Of a DNA stretch of 5,409 nt, positions 1 to 5,259 are shown one piece after another. Source of the stretch: Candidatus Cloacimonadota bacterium (GTDB lineage Bacteria > Cloacimonadota > Cloacimonadia > Cloacimonadales > TCS61). The notes beneath the pieces were generated by a model. It saw only the letters and a list, made by a program, of their open reading frames with translations, was not told where the DNA came from and ran no database searches. Within the stretch, counting starts at the first letter, position 1. Every line of letters starts with the position of its first letter. The stretch is from the NCBI GenBank assembly GCA_003647825.1, contig QMNP01000132.1, positions 1 through 5,409 of the forward strand. Reading direction: 5' to 3'. The position numbers and the translations under genes are program-made.

Positions 1-834
1 ATCTGCCCCGGCATCGATCACATCTCGGGCAAAATGATATGGATCTCCCCTATTTTCACCTAAGTATTTCTCTGTTTTCCTGGTGATATGCTGATGTTCT
101 GCACCTTCCGCACCAATATGCATGGAAACTATTACAATATCATTTCTAGATGCTAACTCCTCTACTTGTTCTTTTATCCATTCAGTATCGTGCAGATAGG
201 CAACTCCATAGTTTGGAGATACTGCTAAAAAACCAAATTTAATGCCGTTTCTCTCAAATTCAGTAGTTGGATTTTCTTTATATCCGGCAAAATTGATTCC
301 TGCTGAATTTAGTTTATTTATTGTATTTTCGCAACCCTCAATTCCCATATCACCAGAATGATTATTCGCAACACTAAGAAGGTTATATCCTGCATCATAC
401 ATCCAAATTGCAGTTTCGTCCGGCATGGCAAAAACATATTTTTTATTCTTGGGTTTTCCCTCATTACTGCTGATAGCCCCTTCCAGATTCCCAAAAGCAA
501 TATCACCAGATTCAAGTATTTTCTGCACATCTTCACCGAACAAATTGTAACCTGAAATTTCAGGTAAATATGATTCATCTGGAAATCTTGTTCCCAGCAT
601 CAGATCTCCAGTTGCAATTATTTTAATGTTAGACTGAATTTTTGCATTATCATCAATATTAATATCTTGTGCAAAGAACTCGTCGATTGCATCAATATTA
701 ATAGTTTCCTGATCGATTTCAACTTGTTCATTTTCGGTAGAAATCAATTCCATTACCTGTCGATTTGCCGAACAAGCCATCATGAACAGCGTAACCACTA
801 ATAAACATACAATACCCGATTTTATTTTTATCAT
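1..834 (-). CDS. CapA-family (PGA_cap) metallophosphoesterase-like lipoprotein, 3' end outside window
   Basis: The open frame runs from ATG at 834 to the window edge, giving 278 residues with no stop. The N-terminus is a lipoprotein signal: Lys2/Lys4, a hydrophobic stretch, then MMAC with lipidation Cys21. Ser follows the Cys, which fits an outer-membrane lipoprotein. An Asn/Asp/Glu-rich linker (22-68) leads into a calcineurin-like fold typical of CapA proteins: GDLMLG (76-81, metal ligand Asp77), NLEG (116-119), NNHSGDMG (157-164) and a histidine motif SMHIGAE (237-243, His239). The last conserved histidine motif and roughly 100-150 residues should lie outside the window. CapA of poly-gamma-glutamate capsule systems names the family, but many members stand outside capsule operons and their substrate is unknown. 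No capsule gene is visible here, so a capsule role is not claimed. There is no Shine-Dalgarno sequence before the ATG. The family call is firm; the substrate is unknown. Confidence 0.9.
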   Translation of the reverse strand, partial: MIKIKSGIVCLLVVTLFMMACSANRQVMELISTENEQVEIDQETINIDAIDEFFAQDINIDDNAKIQSNIKIIATGDLMLGTRFPDESYLPEISGYNLFGEDVQKILESGDIAFGNLEGAISSNEGKPKNKKYVFAMPDETAIWMYDAGYNLLSVANNHSGDMGIEGCENTINKLNSAGINFAGYKENPTTEFERNGIKFGFLAVSPNYGVAYLHDTEWIKEQVEELASRNDIVIVSMHIGAEGAEHQHITRKTEKYLGENRGDPYHFARDVIDAGAD

Positions 835-842
835 ACAAACAT

Positions 843-871
843 AGTGGATTTCATTTCAATTTATCTGTCAA
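843..871 (-). promoter_or_regulatory. Possible promoter of the CapA-like gene
   Basis: On the minus strand TTGACA lies at 871-866. A 17-bp spacer would put the -10 box at 848-843 (TCCACT), which is a poor match. Transcription would then begin around 836, making the message almost leaderless, which would agree with the absent Shine-Dalgarno sequence. A TAnnTTTG-like string (TATGTTTG, 843-836) sits too close to the ATG to serve this start. Only the -35 box is convincing. Confidence 0.3.
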
Positions 872-917
872 CCTGAAAGATTTGAATGCAAGATTTTTCA
901 TAATTGATAATTTAGTA

Positions 918-945
918 TTGACACAAAAGGCCGTGAATTTAAAAA
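918..945 (+). promoter_or_regulatory. Promoter of tRNA-Asn
   Basis: A perfect TTGACA (918-923) is followed after 16 bp by TAAAAA (940-945). This places the start about 15-20 bp upstream of the mature tRNA 5' end at 968. The sequence before the -35 box (TTTAGTAT) is also found before the promoter candidate at 3858, which supports a shared promoter style in this genome. The -10 box is only a partial match to TATAAT. Confidence 0.6.
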
Positions 946-967
946 AGTCTTTCGAAATAAGTGATGA

Positions 968-1042
968 TCCTGAATAGCTCAGCGGTAGAGCGGGTGGCTG
1001 TTAACCACTAGGTCGGGGGTTCAAATCCCTCTTCAGGAGCCA
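968..1042 (+). tRNA. tRNA-Asn(GTT)
   Basis: A complete cloverleaf can be folded by eye. The 7-bp acceptor stem pairs 968-974 with 1032-1038 perfectly. The D stem is 977-980/988-991. The anticodon stem is 993-997/1005-1009, with one G-U closing pair and the loop CTGTTAA. The T stem is 1015-1019/1027-1031 with the loop TTCAAAT. The anticodon GTT at 1000-1002 reads Asn codons AAC/AAU. The discriminator is G1039 and CCA (1040-1042) is encoded in the DNA. There is no intron and no mismatch that would suggest a pseudo-tRNA. It stands as a single-gene transcript with its own promoter and terminator. Confidence 0.97.
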
Positions 1043-1048
1043 TATTCA

Positions 1049-1078
1049 AAGCCTCGATCATAGGATCGGGGCTTTTTT
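1049..1078 (+). terminator. Rho-independent terminator of tRNA-Asn
   Basis: An 11-bp stem (1049-1059 with 1064-1074, one G-U pair) closes a 4-base loop ATAG. The T run 1073-1078 forms the end of the stem and the tail. It lies 7 bases after the CCA end, so it ends the tRNA transcript before the GIY-YIG ORF at 1106. Confidence 0.9.
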
Positions 1079-1105
1079 ACAATACAGGTAAATTGGTAAT
1101 TTAAT

Positions 1106-1348
1106 ATGTTCACTGTATATTCGCTTTACTCAAAGAAATACGACAAATTCTTTAATGGTTTTACTTCTAATATTGAACAACGTTTGAAATCTCATAACGA
1201 ATTAGCAAATAAAAGATTCATGGTATGTTATCAACCCTGGGAATTAGTGTATTCAGAAGATTTCGATAACAAGAAATCTGCAATTATTCCTGAGAAAGAA
1301 TTGAAATCACATCAAGGTAGAGAATTTCTAAGAATACAAATTTTGTGA
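1106..1348 (+). CDS. Small GIY-YIG endonuclease-like protein with altered signature motifs
   Basis: This 80-residue protein has the length and layout of stand-alone GIY-YIG nuclease-domain proteins (YhbQ/UPF0213 type): first strand with TVYSLYS (3-9), second motif FFNGFTS (15-21), the helix with EQRLKSH (24-30), PWELVYSE (44-51), a helix with EKELKS (63-68), and a GREFLR tail (71-76). Conserved Arg26 and the metal-ligand Glu63 are present. Family members normally read YIL in the first motif, YIG in the second, and Arg before the catalytic Glu. Here these are Y-S-L, F-N-G and Pro62, so nuclease activity is doubtful. The frame is nevertheless intact. There is no clear Shine-Dalgarno sequence and no separate promoter; read-through of the tRNA terminator or a weak unseen promoter would be needed. 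It may be a decaying or repurposed member. The family call is confident; its activity is not. Confidence 0.8.
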   Translation: MFTVYSLYSKKYDKFFNGFTSNIEQRLKSHNELANKRFMVCYQPWELVYSEDFDNKKSAIIPEKELKSHQGREFLRIQIL

Positions 1349-1385
1349 GTAGCTGTTATCCAGCAGCTGTCGGAAGTCATAATAC

Positions 1386-1415
1386 AAAAAGCTCCCATTT
1401 CCGGGAGCTTCTTTT
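1386..1415. terminator. Bidirectional hairpin terminator between convergent genes
   Basis: Arms 1389-1396 and 1403-1410 form a perfect 8-bp GC-rich stem (AAGCTCCC/GGGAGCTT) with a 6-base loop. On the plus strand CTTTT follows (1411-1415), ending the GIY-YIG transcript. On the minus strand a T run (1390-1386) follows, ending the three-gene operon that arrives from the right. Confidence 0.85.
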
Positions 1416-1424
1416 GTGGAATTA

Positions 1425-1451
1425 CCTGTGCTGCTCTTCACAGGCTTTTTT
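1425..1451 (+). terminator. Second tandem terminator after the GIY-YIG ORF
   Basis: The 6-bp stem CCTGTG (1425-1430) / CACAGG (1439-1444) has an 8-base loop and is followed by CTTTTTT (1445-1451). The T run exists only in the plus orientation, so this one acts on rightward transcription and protects the convergent operon from antisense read-through. Confidence 0.75.
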
Positions 1452-1453
1452 AA

Positions 1454-1514
1454 TGTAGAATAGTAAAATTGCACAATTATAGTTGGGAGGTAATTTTCCT
1501 GATACTATTCTACA
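1454..1514. repeat. Perfect 12-bp inverted repeat across the 3' end of the minus-strand operon
   Basis: TGTAGAATAGTA (1454-1465) and TACTATTCTACA (1503-1514) are exact reverse complements separated by 37 bp. The right arm covers the last two codons and the TAG stop (1507-1505) of the 142-residue protein gene. The spacer holds a short palindrome (AATTG/CAATT, 1467-1478). No T run follows on either strand, so it is not a classical terminator. It could be an mRNA 3'-end structure that blocks exonuclease, or the ends of a tiny mobile-element remnant. Confidence 0.7.
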
Positions 1515-1933
1515 CAAATGCGGATGATAGTAGGTGTTTCATCATCTTCTTCTACTTCCATGTAAAAGAGTTCACCTACTTCTCCACTGGCTGCCAGGGA
1601 CAAAATTTCTTTCCAATTCACACTGGAAAGATCAACATCAGAATTTCCAATATGGGCATCAAACTTGCCATTCTCAGGAATGAAATTCAAACCAAATTGC
1701 GCAAGTTTAAGGGGAATGGCAATATTAACCTTAGGTTTTGCATTTCCTTCTTTTATTATTTGAATGATAAGTTTCTTACCTTTACCATGTTTTAAGGATT
1801 TCTCAGGTTCTGGATTCAAAACCTTCAGAAGTTTTGCAGCCTCATCAGCGGTGATCTTTCCATCTGAAACCATATCCAAAACCTTGCGTTTATAATTCTC
1901 CGGTTCAGATAGATTTGGGTGTTTTTTAACCAT
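1505..1933 (-). CDS. Small SHOCT-like-domain protein, last gene of the DUF2089/DUF4097 operon
   Basis: This 142-residue protein has two parts. Residues 14-39 form the short helical module with DGKITADEAAKLL (24-36). The same nine residues, DGKITADEA, occur at the C-terminus of the protein encoded just upstream. After a Lys-rich linker (42-54), residues 55-142 form a strand-rich domain (LIIQII, KVNIAIPLKLAQFGL, VNWKEILSLAASGEVGELF, IIRICVE). This resembles domains that follow the SHOCT-like module in other proteins of unknown function. There is no signal peptide or membrane helix, so it is probably cytoplasmic. The start at 1933 is supported by GGAAGG about 5 bases upstream and by an 8-bp overlap with the preceding stop (ATGGTTAA), which implies translational coupling. 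A likely role is partner or modulator of the DUF4097 and DUF2089 proteins through the shared module; this is inferred, and no biochemical function is known to me. Confidence 0.88.
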   Translation of the reverse strand: MVKKHPNLSEPENYKRKVLDMVSDGKITADEAAKLLKVLNPEPEKSLKHGKGKKLIIQIIKEGNAKPKVNIAIPLKLAQFGLNFIPENGKFDAHIGNSDVDLSSVNWKEILSLAASGEVGELFYMEVEEDDETPTIIRICVE

Positions 1934-3293
1934 TTCTACCTTCCATTGCCTGGATCAATCGTTCCGCTTCATCTGCAGTGATCTTGCCATCCTGCAATAA
2001 TTCCAGAATCTTCATTCTGCTGCGTTCATCCACACGACTCTTTTCTTCCTGCTTCAGCTCATCATTACCAAATTTATCCTTAACACTGCCCATAATGTCA
2101 GAAATTTTCTCTTCAGCTTTTTCTTTGATATCGTCTATCGAGAATTCTACCTTGAGATCATTCAATTCTTTACCTACATCGTCCAATGCTTTTTCTACTT
2201 TCAGATTGATCTTGTCCATATCCGGCAATTTGATATCTGGAATTTTTATATTCTGAAGCTTTATTTTTGCTTTTTCCATTTTTTCTCGAATTTTATCTTG
2301 ATCAACTTCATGTGGAATATGTTCCATAGCTTTATCCAGGAGTTTTGATACACTGGAAAAATCAATCTTGATATTATTAGATCGAGCACCCTGCTTCATT
2401 ATATTAATGCTGCCATTTTCATTTTTCAAATCGATCTTCACATTACCACTGCCTTTTATCATCTCTATGGTTTTTCCTTCATCTGAGCTGCTTTGATCAT
2501 AATTGCCTTCCAACCCGATGTGAAATCTACCAAGTTGATTACAGGCAGTAATTTTATAGGGAAGCGCATCTGGAATACCAAGCTGCAATTTACCATTTTG
2601 ATTTTGAAAATTGAATTGCCCAGCCTCTATTTCATTAAATTCATAATAGATACCGCCATTTTCCGAAGTAATGAAAGCTTTAGAAAATTCTGCTCCAGTT
2701 ATACGTGTTGTTCCGTTCTCACTTTCATGTTCCAGGGAACCTTTGCATTTGGAACTTTTAAAAACACCATTTTCTGTTTGCGCTTTTATGTTACCTTCAC
2801 AGTAATTCAGTTTCATTGCTCCATTTTCAGTTTCCAGTTCAGCATCGCCGTTACAGTTATTCAACTTAAGCACTCCATTTTCAGATGAAAGCTTTAAAGT
2901 TCCGTTCACGTGATCAAACTGGATCGAACCATTCTCGGTTTCAGCTACTTGATCTCCCTGAAGATTTTCCATAAATAAACCGGCATTTTCCAATTCTGCT
3001 TTTACAGAAGAGACATGCGGTATATACAATTTCACCATAGATTTAAAGTTTTTAATTTCTTCCGGATCTGTTAGTTCGATATATAGAGTATTACTTTCTT
3101 CATTCAATTCAACCTGTACAATCTGATCGAAATCAAGTTCCTGCTCGCTGGCTGCATTTGCTTCAATCTTAATTTCCAACTCAGCCTTTGGCTCATTCCA
3201 TCCGATAATTTTCACGCCCATATTTTCGGATTTCAGATCTACCAAAAGATTCTCTTTTACATCAAGTGTGTACTTCTTTTCGTGGGTTATCAT
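1926..3293 (-). CDS. DUF4097-type beta-repeat protein with C-terminal SHOCT-like module
   Basis: The protein has 455 residues. Residues 1-110 are strand-rich. Residues 120-228 hold an 18-residue repeat with ENG at 120, 138, 156, 174, 192 and 211, as expected for the DUF4097 'putative adhesin' beta-solenoid; a further strand-rich part ends in NENGSINI (291-298). Residues 301-420 are charged and helical, with Ile/Pro/Asp-rich strings (IKIPDIKLPDMDKI, 349-362) and coiled-coil-like heptads. The end (424-451) is the helical module with DGKITADEA (435-443). Relatives YvlB of Bacillus and LiaX of Enterococcus link DUF4097 to envelope stress, but they carry the small module at the N-terminus; here it is C-terminal. 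No signal peptide or membrane segment is seen, so the protein appears cytoplasmic. GAAGAGGT (3306-3299) precedes the ATG and overlaps the end of the regulator gene, whose stop is only 3 bases away. The function is unknown; a scaffold or sensor role is an inference. Confidence 0.9.
   Translation of the reverse strand: MITHEKKYTLDVKENLLVDLKSENMGVKIIGWNEPKAELEIKIEANAASEQELDFDQIVQVELNEESNTLYIELTDPEEIKNFKSMVKLYIPHVSSVKAELENAGLFMENLQGDQVAETENGSIQFDHVNGTLKLSSENGVLKLNNCNGDAELETENGAMKLNYCEGNIKAQTENGVFKSSKCKGSLEHESENGTTRITGAEFSKAFITSENGGIYYEFNEIEAGQFNFQNQNGKLQLGIPDALPYKITACNQLGRFHIGLEGNYDQSSSDEGKTIEMIKGSGNVKIDLKNENGSINIMKQGARSNNIKIDFSSVSKLLDKAMEHIPHEVDQDKIREKMEKAKIKLQNIKIPDIKLPDMDKINLKVEKALDDVGKELNDLKVEFSIDDIKEKAEEKISDIMGSVKDKFGNDELKQEEKSRVDERSRMKILELLQDGKITADEAERLIQAMEGRNG
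2664..2936 (-). repeat. In-gene tandem repeat, 54-bp (18-residue) period
   Basis: Five consecutive units (residues 120-210 of the DUF4097-type protein) begin with Glu-Asn-Gly, spaced 18, 18, 18, 18 and then 19 residues. Units two to four also hold a cysteine at the same place (Cys147, Cys165, Cys183, exactly 18 apart); the first unit has Val129 there. DNA copies are diverged (for example, the ENG codons vary) and this is protein-level repetition of a beta-solenoid rung rather than a fresh DNA duplication. Confidence 0.85.
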
Positions 3294-3296
3294 AAT

Positions 3297-3665
3297 TTAC
3301 CTCTTCTTTTTTAATCTGGCTATTGCCTCTTCCACAGAAAGATTACCTTCAGCAATATCACTAAGAATATCTTCAGAATCGTGTATTGGAATTTCTTTCT
3401 TACTCTGCGGACACAAAATAGCTACAACTTCAGCCAGATTTTTTTTAACTGTGGGATATGAGATCTTCAGCATCTTCTCTACTTCTTTGATATTCCCCTG
3501 ACAACAGATGAATACCTTTACGAATTCCTGTTGAGCTGCCGTCATCGCAGCAAAATCTCCAACTCCAAATCTACCTTTGATGCTGGTATCACAATTGGGA
3601 CAGTGATACTCTACAATTTCCAGATTGGAATTGCACACAGGACATTGTTTTAACCTTTTATTCAT
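3297..3665 (-). CDS. DUF2089-type zinc-ribbon/HTH regulator, first gene of operon
   Basis: This 122-residue protein has three parts, as expected for DUF2089. First is a zinc ribbon with CPVC (8-11) and CPNC (22-25). Next is a helical DNA-binding-like region (45-82) in which QGNIKEVEKMLKISYPTVKK (56-75) reads as a helix-turn-helix. Last is a C-terminal helical module with EGNLSVEEAIARL (106-118), related to the DGKITADEA module of the next two proteins. The length is normal for the family. A perfect AGGAGG (3676-3671) stands 5 bases before the ATG, the strongest ribosome site in the window. Being first in the operon and facing a direct repeat that overlaps its own -35 box, it is a natural candidate for autoregulator. 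DNA binding is predicted from motif only. Members of this family are often annotated simply as hypothetical. Confidence 0.92.
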   Translation of the reverse strand: MNKRLKQCPVCNSNLEIVEYHCPNCDTSIKGRFGVGDFAAMTAAQQEFVKVFICCQGNIKEVEKMLKISYPTVKKNLAEVVAILCPQSKKEIPIHDSEDILSDIAEGNLSVEEAIARLKKKR

Positions 3666-3688
3666 TTCTACCTCCTAATCTGAGATCA

Positions 3689-3716
3689 AAAGTATTTTGA
3701 AGATTGATTATGTCAA
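3689..3716 (-). promoter_or_regulatory. Promoter of the DUF2089-DUF4097-SHOCT operon
   Basis: On the minus strand TTGACA (3716-3711) is followed after 16 bp by TACTTT (3694-3689). Read the Bacteroidota way, ATTG, 19 bases, then TACTTTTG fits the TTTG-N19-TAnnTTTG pattern well. Transcription would start near 3682, leaving a leader of about 17 bases that contains the AGGAGG ribosome site. Confidence 0.6.
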
Positions 3717-3740
3717 TTTAATTATTTATTATGTTAATTT
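3707..3740. promoter_or_regulatory. Direct repeat over the operon -35 box, candidate operator
   Basis: ATTATGTCAATTT (3707-3719) and ATTATGTTAATTT (3728-3740) match at 12 of 13 positions. They start 21 bp apart, that is two helical turns, so proteins bound at both would sit on the same face. The first copy contains the -35 TTGACA of the minus-strand operon; the second lies just upstream of it. The local AT bias makes chance similarity possible. The binder is unknown; the DUF2089-type protein is the obvious candidate. Confidence 0.4.
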
Positions 3741-3857
3741 TGTGCTTAATATTATTAAGTTATTTCCAAATATAGCACATATTTTTAAAATTATTCTATA
3801 TTTTAAAATCGGAGTGTTCCATCTTCTTTTAATCTAACCCAACAAATTATTTAGTAT

Positions 3858-3886
3858 TTGACAAACAAATTTTATTATAGCAATTT
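3858..3886 (+). promoter_or_regulatory. Promoter candidate for the SH3/zinc-ribbon protein gene
   Basis: TTGACA (3858-3863) is followed by a 17-bp spacer and CAATTT (3881-3886), extended to CAATTTG. The same combination with identical spacing recurs at 5366-5394, and this is the main reason to believe it. The -10 element does not match TATAAT. Used as a promoter it would give a leader of about 150 bases. Confidence 0.45.
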
Positions 3887-4049
3887 GTATTTTAAGATTA
3901 ATATCTTGTATAGAAGAAAGTTTGAATTGAATTGAATAGTAATTCAAAGGGTAAATCGTAGTTCAATTTCCACCAGATCTAAGATGATCCGCGCAGTCAC
4001 ACTGTTAAAAAAGTTTAAAGTTTAAATAATATTATTGTGGGAGGGAGTT

Positions 4050-5114
4050 TTGAATACTAAGAAACTAGTCTATTGCTTGATATTGCTATTGGTTATTTTT
4101 GTCTCAATGTCTGCTGAGGAAGAGAAGTCCGAAGCGGTTAATATTAAACAGTTAAATATTTATGAGAAACCAGACAAAAAAAGTACAATTCTAGATGCAG
4201 CCGGCATAGGCACAGAATTTCATGTCATTTCTCAACAGAAAAACTGGTTGGAAGTTCAGGATTATTTAACTATAGGATGGATACAGAAGGAATTCGTTGT
4301 TCTGGATAGTGACCCAAATTTTGCTGGGAAGGTTATTGTTAAATCCAGATGTGCTCAACTCACTTCTAAAATGGGGGGAAAAGATAACAAAGTAGTAAAG
4401 GATCTGGAACTTGGTGAGATTGCTGAGATCATTAGTTTTAAGTACAAAGTAGCCAGTAATTACGAGGTAAGACTGGCAGATGGAACCACTGGTTGGGTAA
4501 GTAAAAAACAAGTTACAAAACTCGGTGCTTCATCACAGTTAGAACTCGATGAACAGAATTTTTTCGAAAAAACCATTAACAAACGTGGTACAGTTTTTTA
4601 TATTTTTGCTGCAATAGATAAGTGGGGAGAGAAGAGCAAGGCAACCAAAAATACAGTTACTGTCCTGGCAGTGATCTTAGTAATTCTTCCGTTTGTACTT
4701 ACCAGTTGTTTAGTTAACTTTTTCTGTTCGATTCGAATTGTACCCACCTGGTTGATCAATTTACTTTTGATTATTGCTGCTTTCAATTCTTTAAGGTGGC
4801 TCTTCCCAATTTATATGTCCGCTCCCATATTTAAAAGTTTTATGCTAGCTGTTTTTTTTCTATTATTCTATATTCTATGGATAGGGCGAGAACTAAAAAA
4901 GATCCAATATCACAGATGTCCTAATTGTCATACAATGTTTGCCACTTCCGATAAAGGTACTATATCCCTGGGTGGCTGGAAGTGGAAGACCAAAACTACA
5001 CATAGCGATGGAAGCACATCTACTTCAAATCATTCTCAGGAAACACTTGCTGATGTTCGTAAATGCCTGGCTTGCGGACATGTATGGAAAGTATTTAAAA
5101 TTGTTAGAAGTTAA
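4050..5114 (+). CDS. Exported SH3-domain membrane protein with C-terminal zinc ribbon
   Basis: The preferred start is TTG at 4050, giving 354 residues, because GGGAGGGAG (4039-4047) lies just before it. A TTG at 4035 in the same frame would place that ribosome site inside the gene. From 4050 the protein begins with a textbook signal peptide: Lys4/Lys5, a hydrophobic core, and probable cleavage after SMSA (19-22). Two bacterial SH3-like domains follow, about 29-85 (ending GWIQKEFV) and 95-157 (ending TTGWVSKKQV). Three membrane helices follow, about 204-229, 233-252 and 264-278. The positively charged residues after helix 3 place the C-terminus in the cytoplasm, where CPNC (290-293) and CLAC (339-342) form a zinc ribbon split by about 45 residues rich in Thr, Ser and His. 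SH3 domains often bind cell-wall peptides, so a wall- or envelope-sensing role is plausible. I do not recognise a named family for the whole protein. Confidence 0.85.
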   Translation: MNTKKLVYCLILLLVIFVSMSAEEEKSEAVNIKQLNIYEKPDKKSTILDAAGIGTEFHVISQQKNWLEVQDYLTIGWIQKEFVVLDSDPNFAGKVIVKSRCAQLTSKMGGKDNKVVKDLELGEIAEIISFKYKVASNYEVRLADGTTGWVSKKQVTKLGASSQLELDEQNFFEKTINKRGTVFYIFAAIDKWGEKSKATKNTVTVLAVILVILPFVLTSCLVNFFCSIRIVPTWLINLLLIIAAFNSLRWLFPIYMSAPIFKSFMLAVFFLLFYILWIGRELKKIQYHRCPNCHTMFATSDKGTISLGGWKWKTKTTHSDGSTSTSNHSQETLADVRKCLACGHVWKVFKIVRS

Positions 5115-5177
5115 CAGATCAAAATACGCAGCAAACAATAGATATAGTCTTCTATCGGATCAATCGAATCGAATGAG

Positions 5178-5259
5178 TTATAGTGCTATTTTTCTCGCCT
5201 TTTTTCAAAATAGCGTTGTGAAGATTTGAAAAGACTGAAAAACAGTTTCGAACTTCACA
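5178..5259 (+). other. Two overlapping RNA hairpins after the SH3 protein gene
   Basis: Hairpin A has perfect arms GCTATTTT (5185-5192) and AAAATAGC (5207-5214), extended outward by G-U and A-U pairs to 5178/5221, about 15 bp in all. Hairpin B pairs 5217-5223 (TGTGAAG), 5225-5230 and 5234-5237 with the continuous right arm 5243-5259 (ending CTTCACA); it totals 17 bp with bulges of 1 and 3 bases on the left side. The two share 5217-5221, so they cannot both form completely. They may be the transcript's 3' end or a switch-like structure. Confidence 0.5.

Larger units (their letters stand above)
3666..4049. other. Divergent intergenic region, 384 bp
   Basis: No coding sequence is supported here. 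It holds the promoter and direct repeat of the minus-strand operon (3689-3740), and a 6-bp inverted repeat TGTGCT/AGCACA (3741-3746, 3774-3779) enclosing a CTTAAT/ATTAAG hairpin. It also holds the plus-strand promoter candidate (3858-3887), an 8-bp hairpin TTTGAATT/AATTCAAA (3921-3948) in the presumed leader, and the GGGAGGGAG ribosome site (4039-4047). The stretch 3780-3845 shows nothing recognisable beyond AT-rich sequence. Confidence 0.6.

Noticed and set aside
358..555. Open frame of 65 codons on the plus strand
   Set aside because: It is antisense to the CapA-like gene, with no ribosome site and no recognisable domain.
318..578. Open frame of 86 codons on the minus strand
   Set aside because: It lies inside the CapA-like gene in another frame; the CapA frame carries the conserved GDLMLG, NLEG and NNH motifs.
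1015..1042. tRNA-Asn 3' end as a possible integration attachment site
   Set aside because: No second copy of the tRNA 3' end and no integrase are visible in the window.
1469..1795. Open frame of 108 codons on the plus strand, preceded by an SD-like GGGAGG near 1486-1497
   Set aside because: It is antisense to the 142-residue protein gene. The GGGAGG lies after its start rather than before it, and the composition is that of a shadow frame.
1978..2888. Plus-strand open frames opposite the DUF4097-type gene
   Set aside because: They are mirror frames of a repetitive, well-supported coding sequence on the minus strand.
2664..2936. Regularly spaced 54-bp DNA repeats as a CRISPR-like array
   Set aside because: The periodicity is protein-coding (18 residues), units are diverged at the DNA level, and there is no constant repeat with unique spacers.
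4695..4715. LTSC string (217-220) resembling a lipobox
   Set aside because: It sits inside the first membrane helix, about 200 residues after the real signal peptide, so it cannot act as a lipoprotein signal.
4939..5229. Plus-strand frame of 96 codons overlapping the end of the SH3 protein gene
   Set aside because: Most of it is the zinc-ribbon coding region in another frame; the remainder has no domain.
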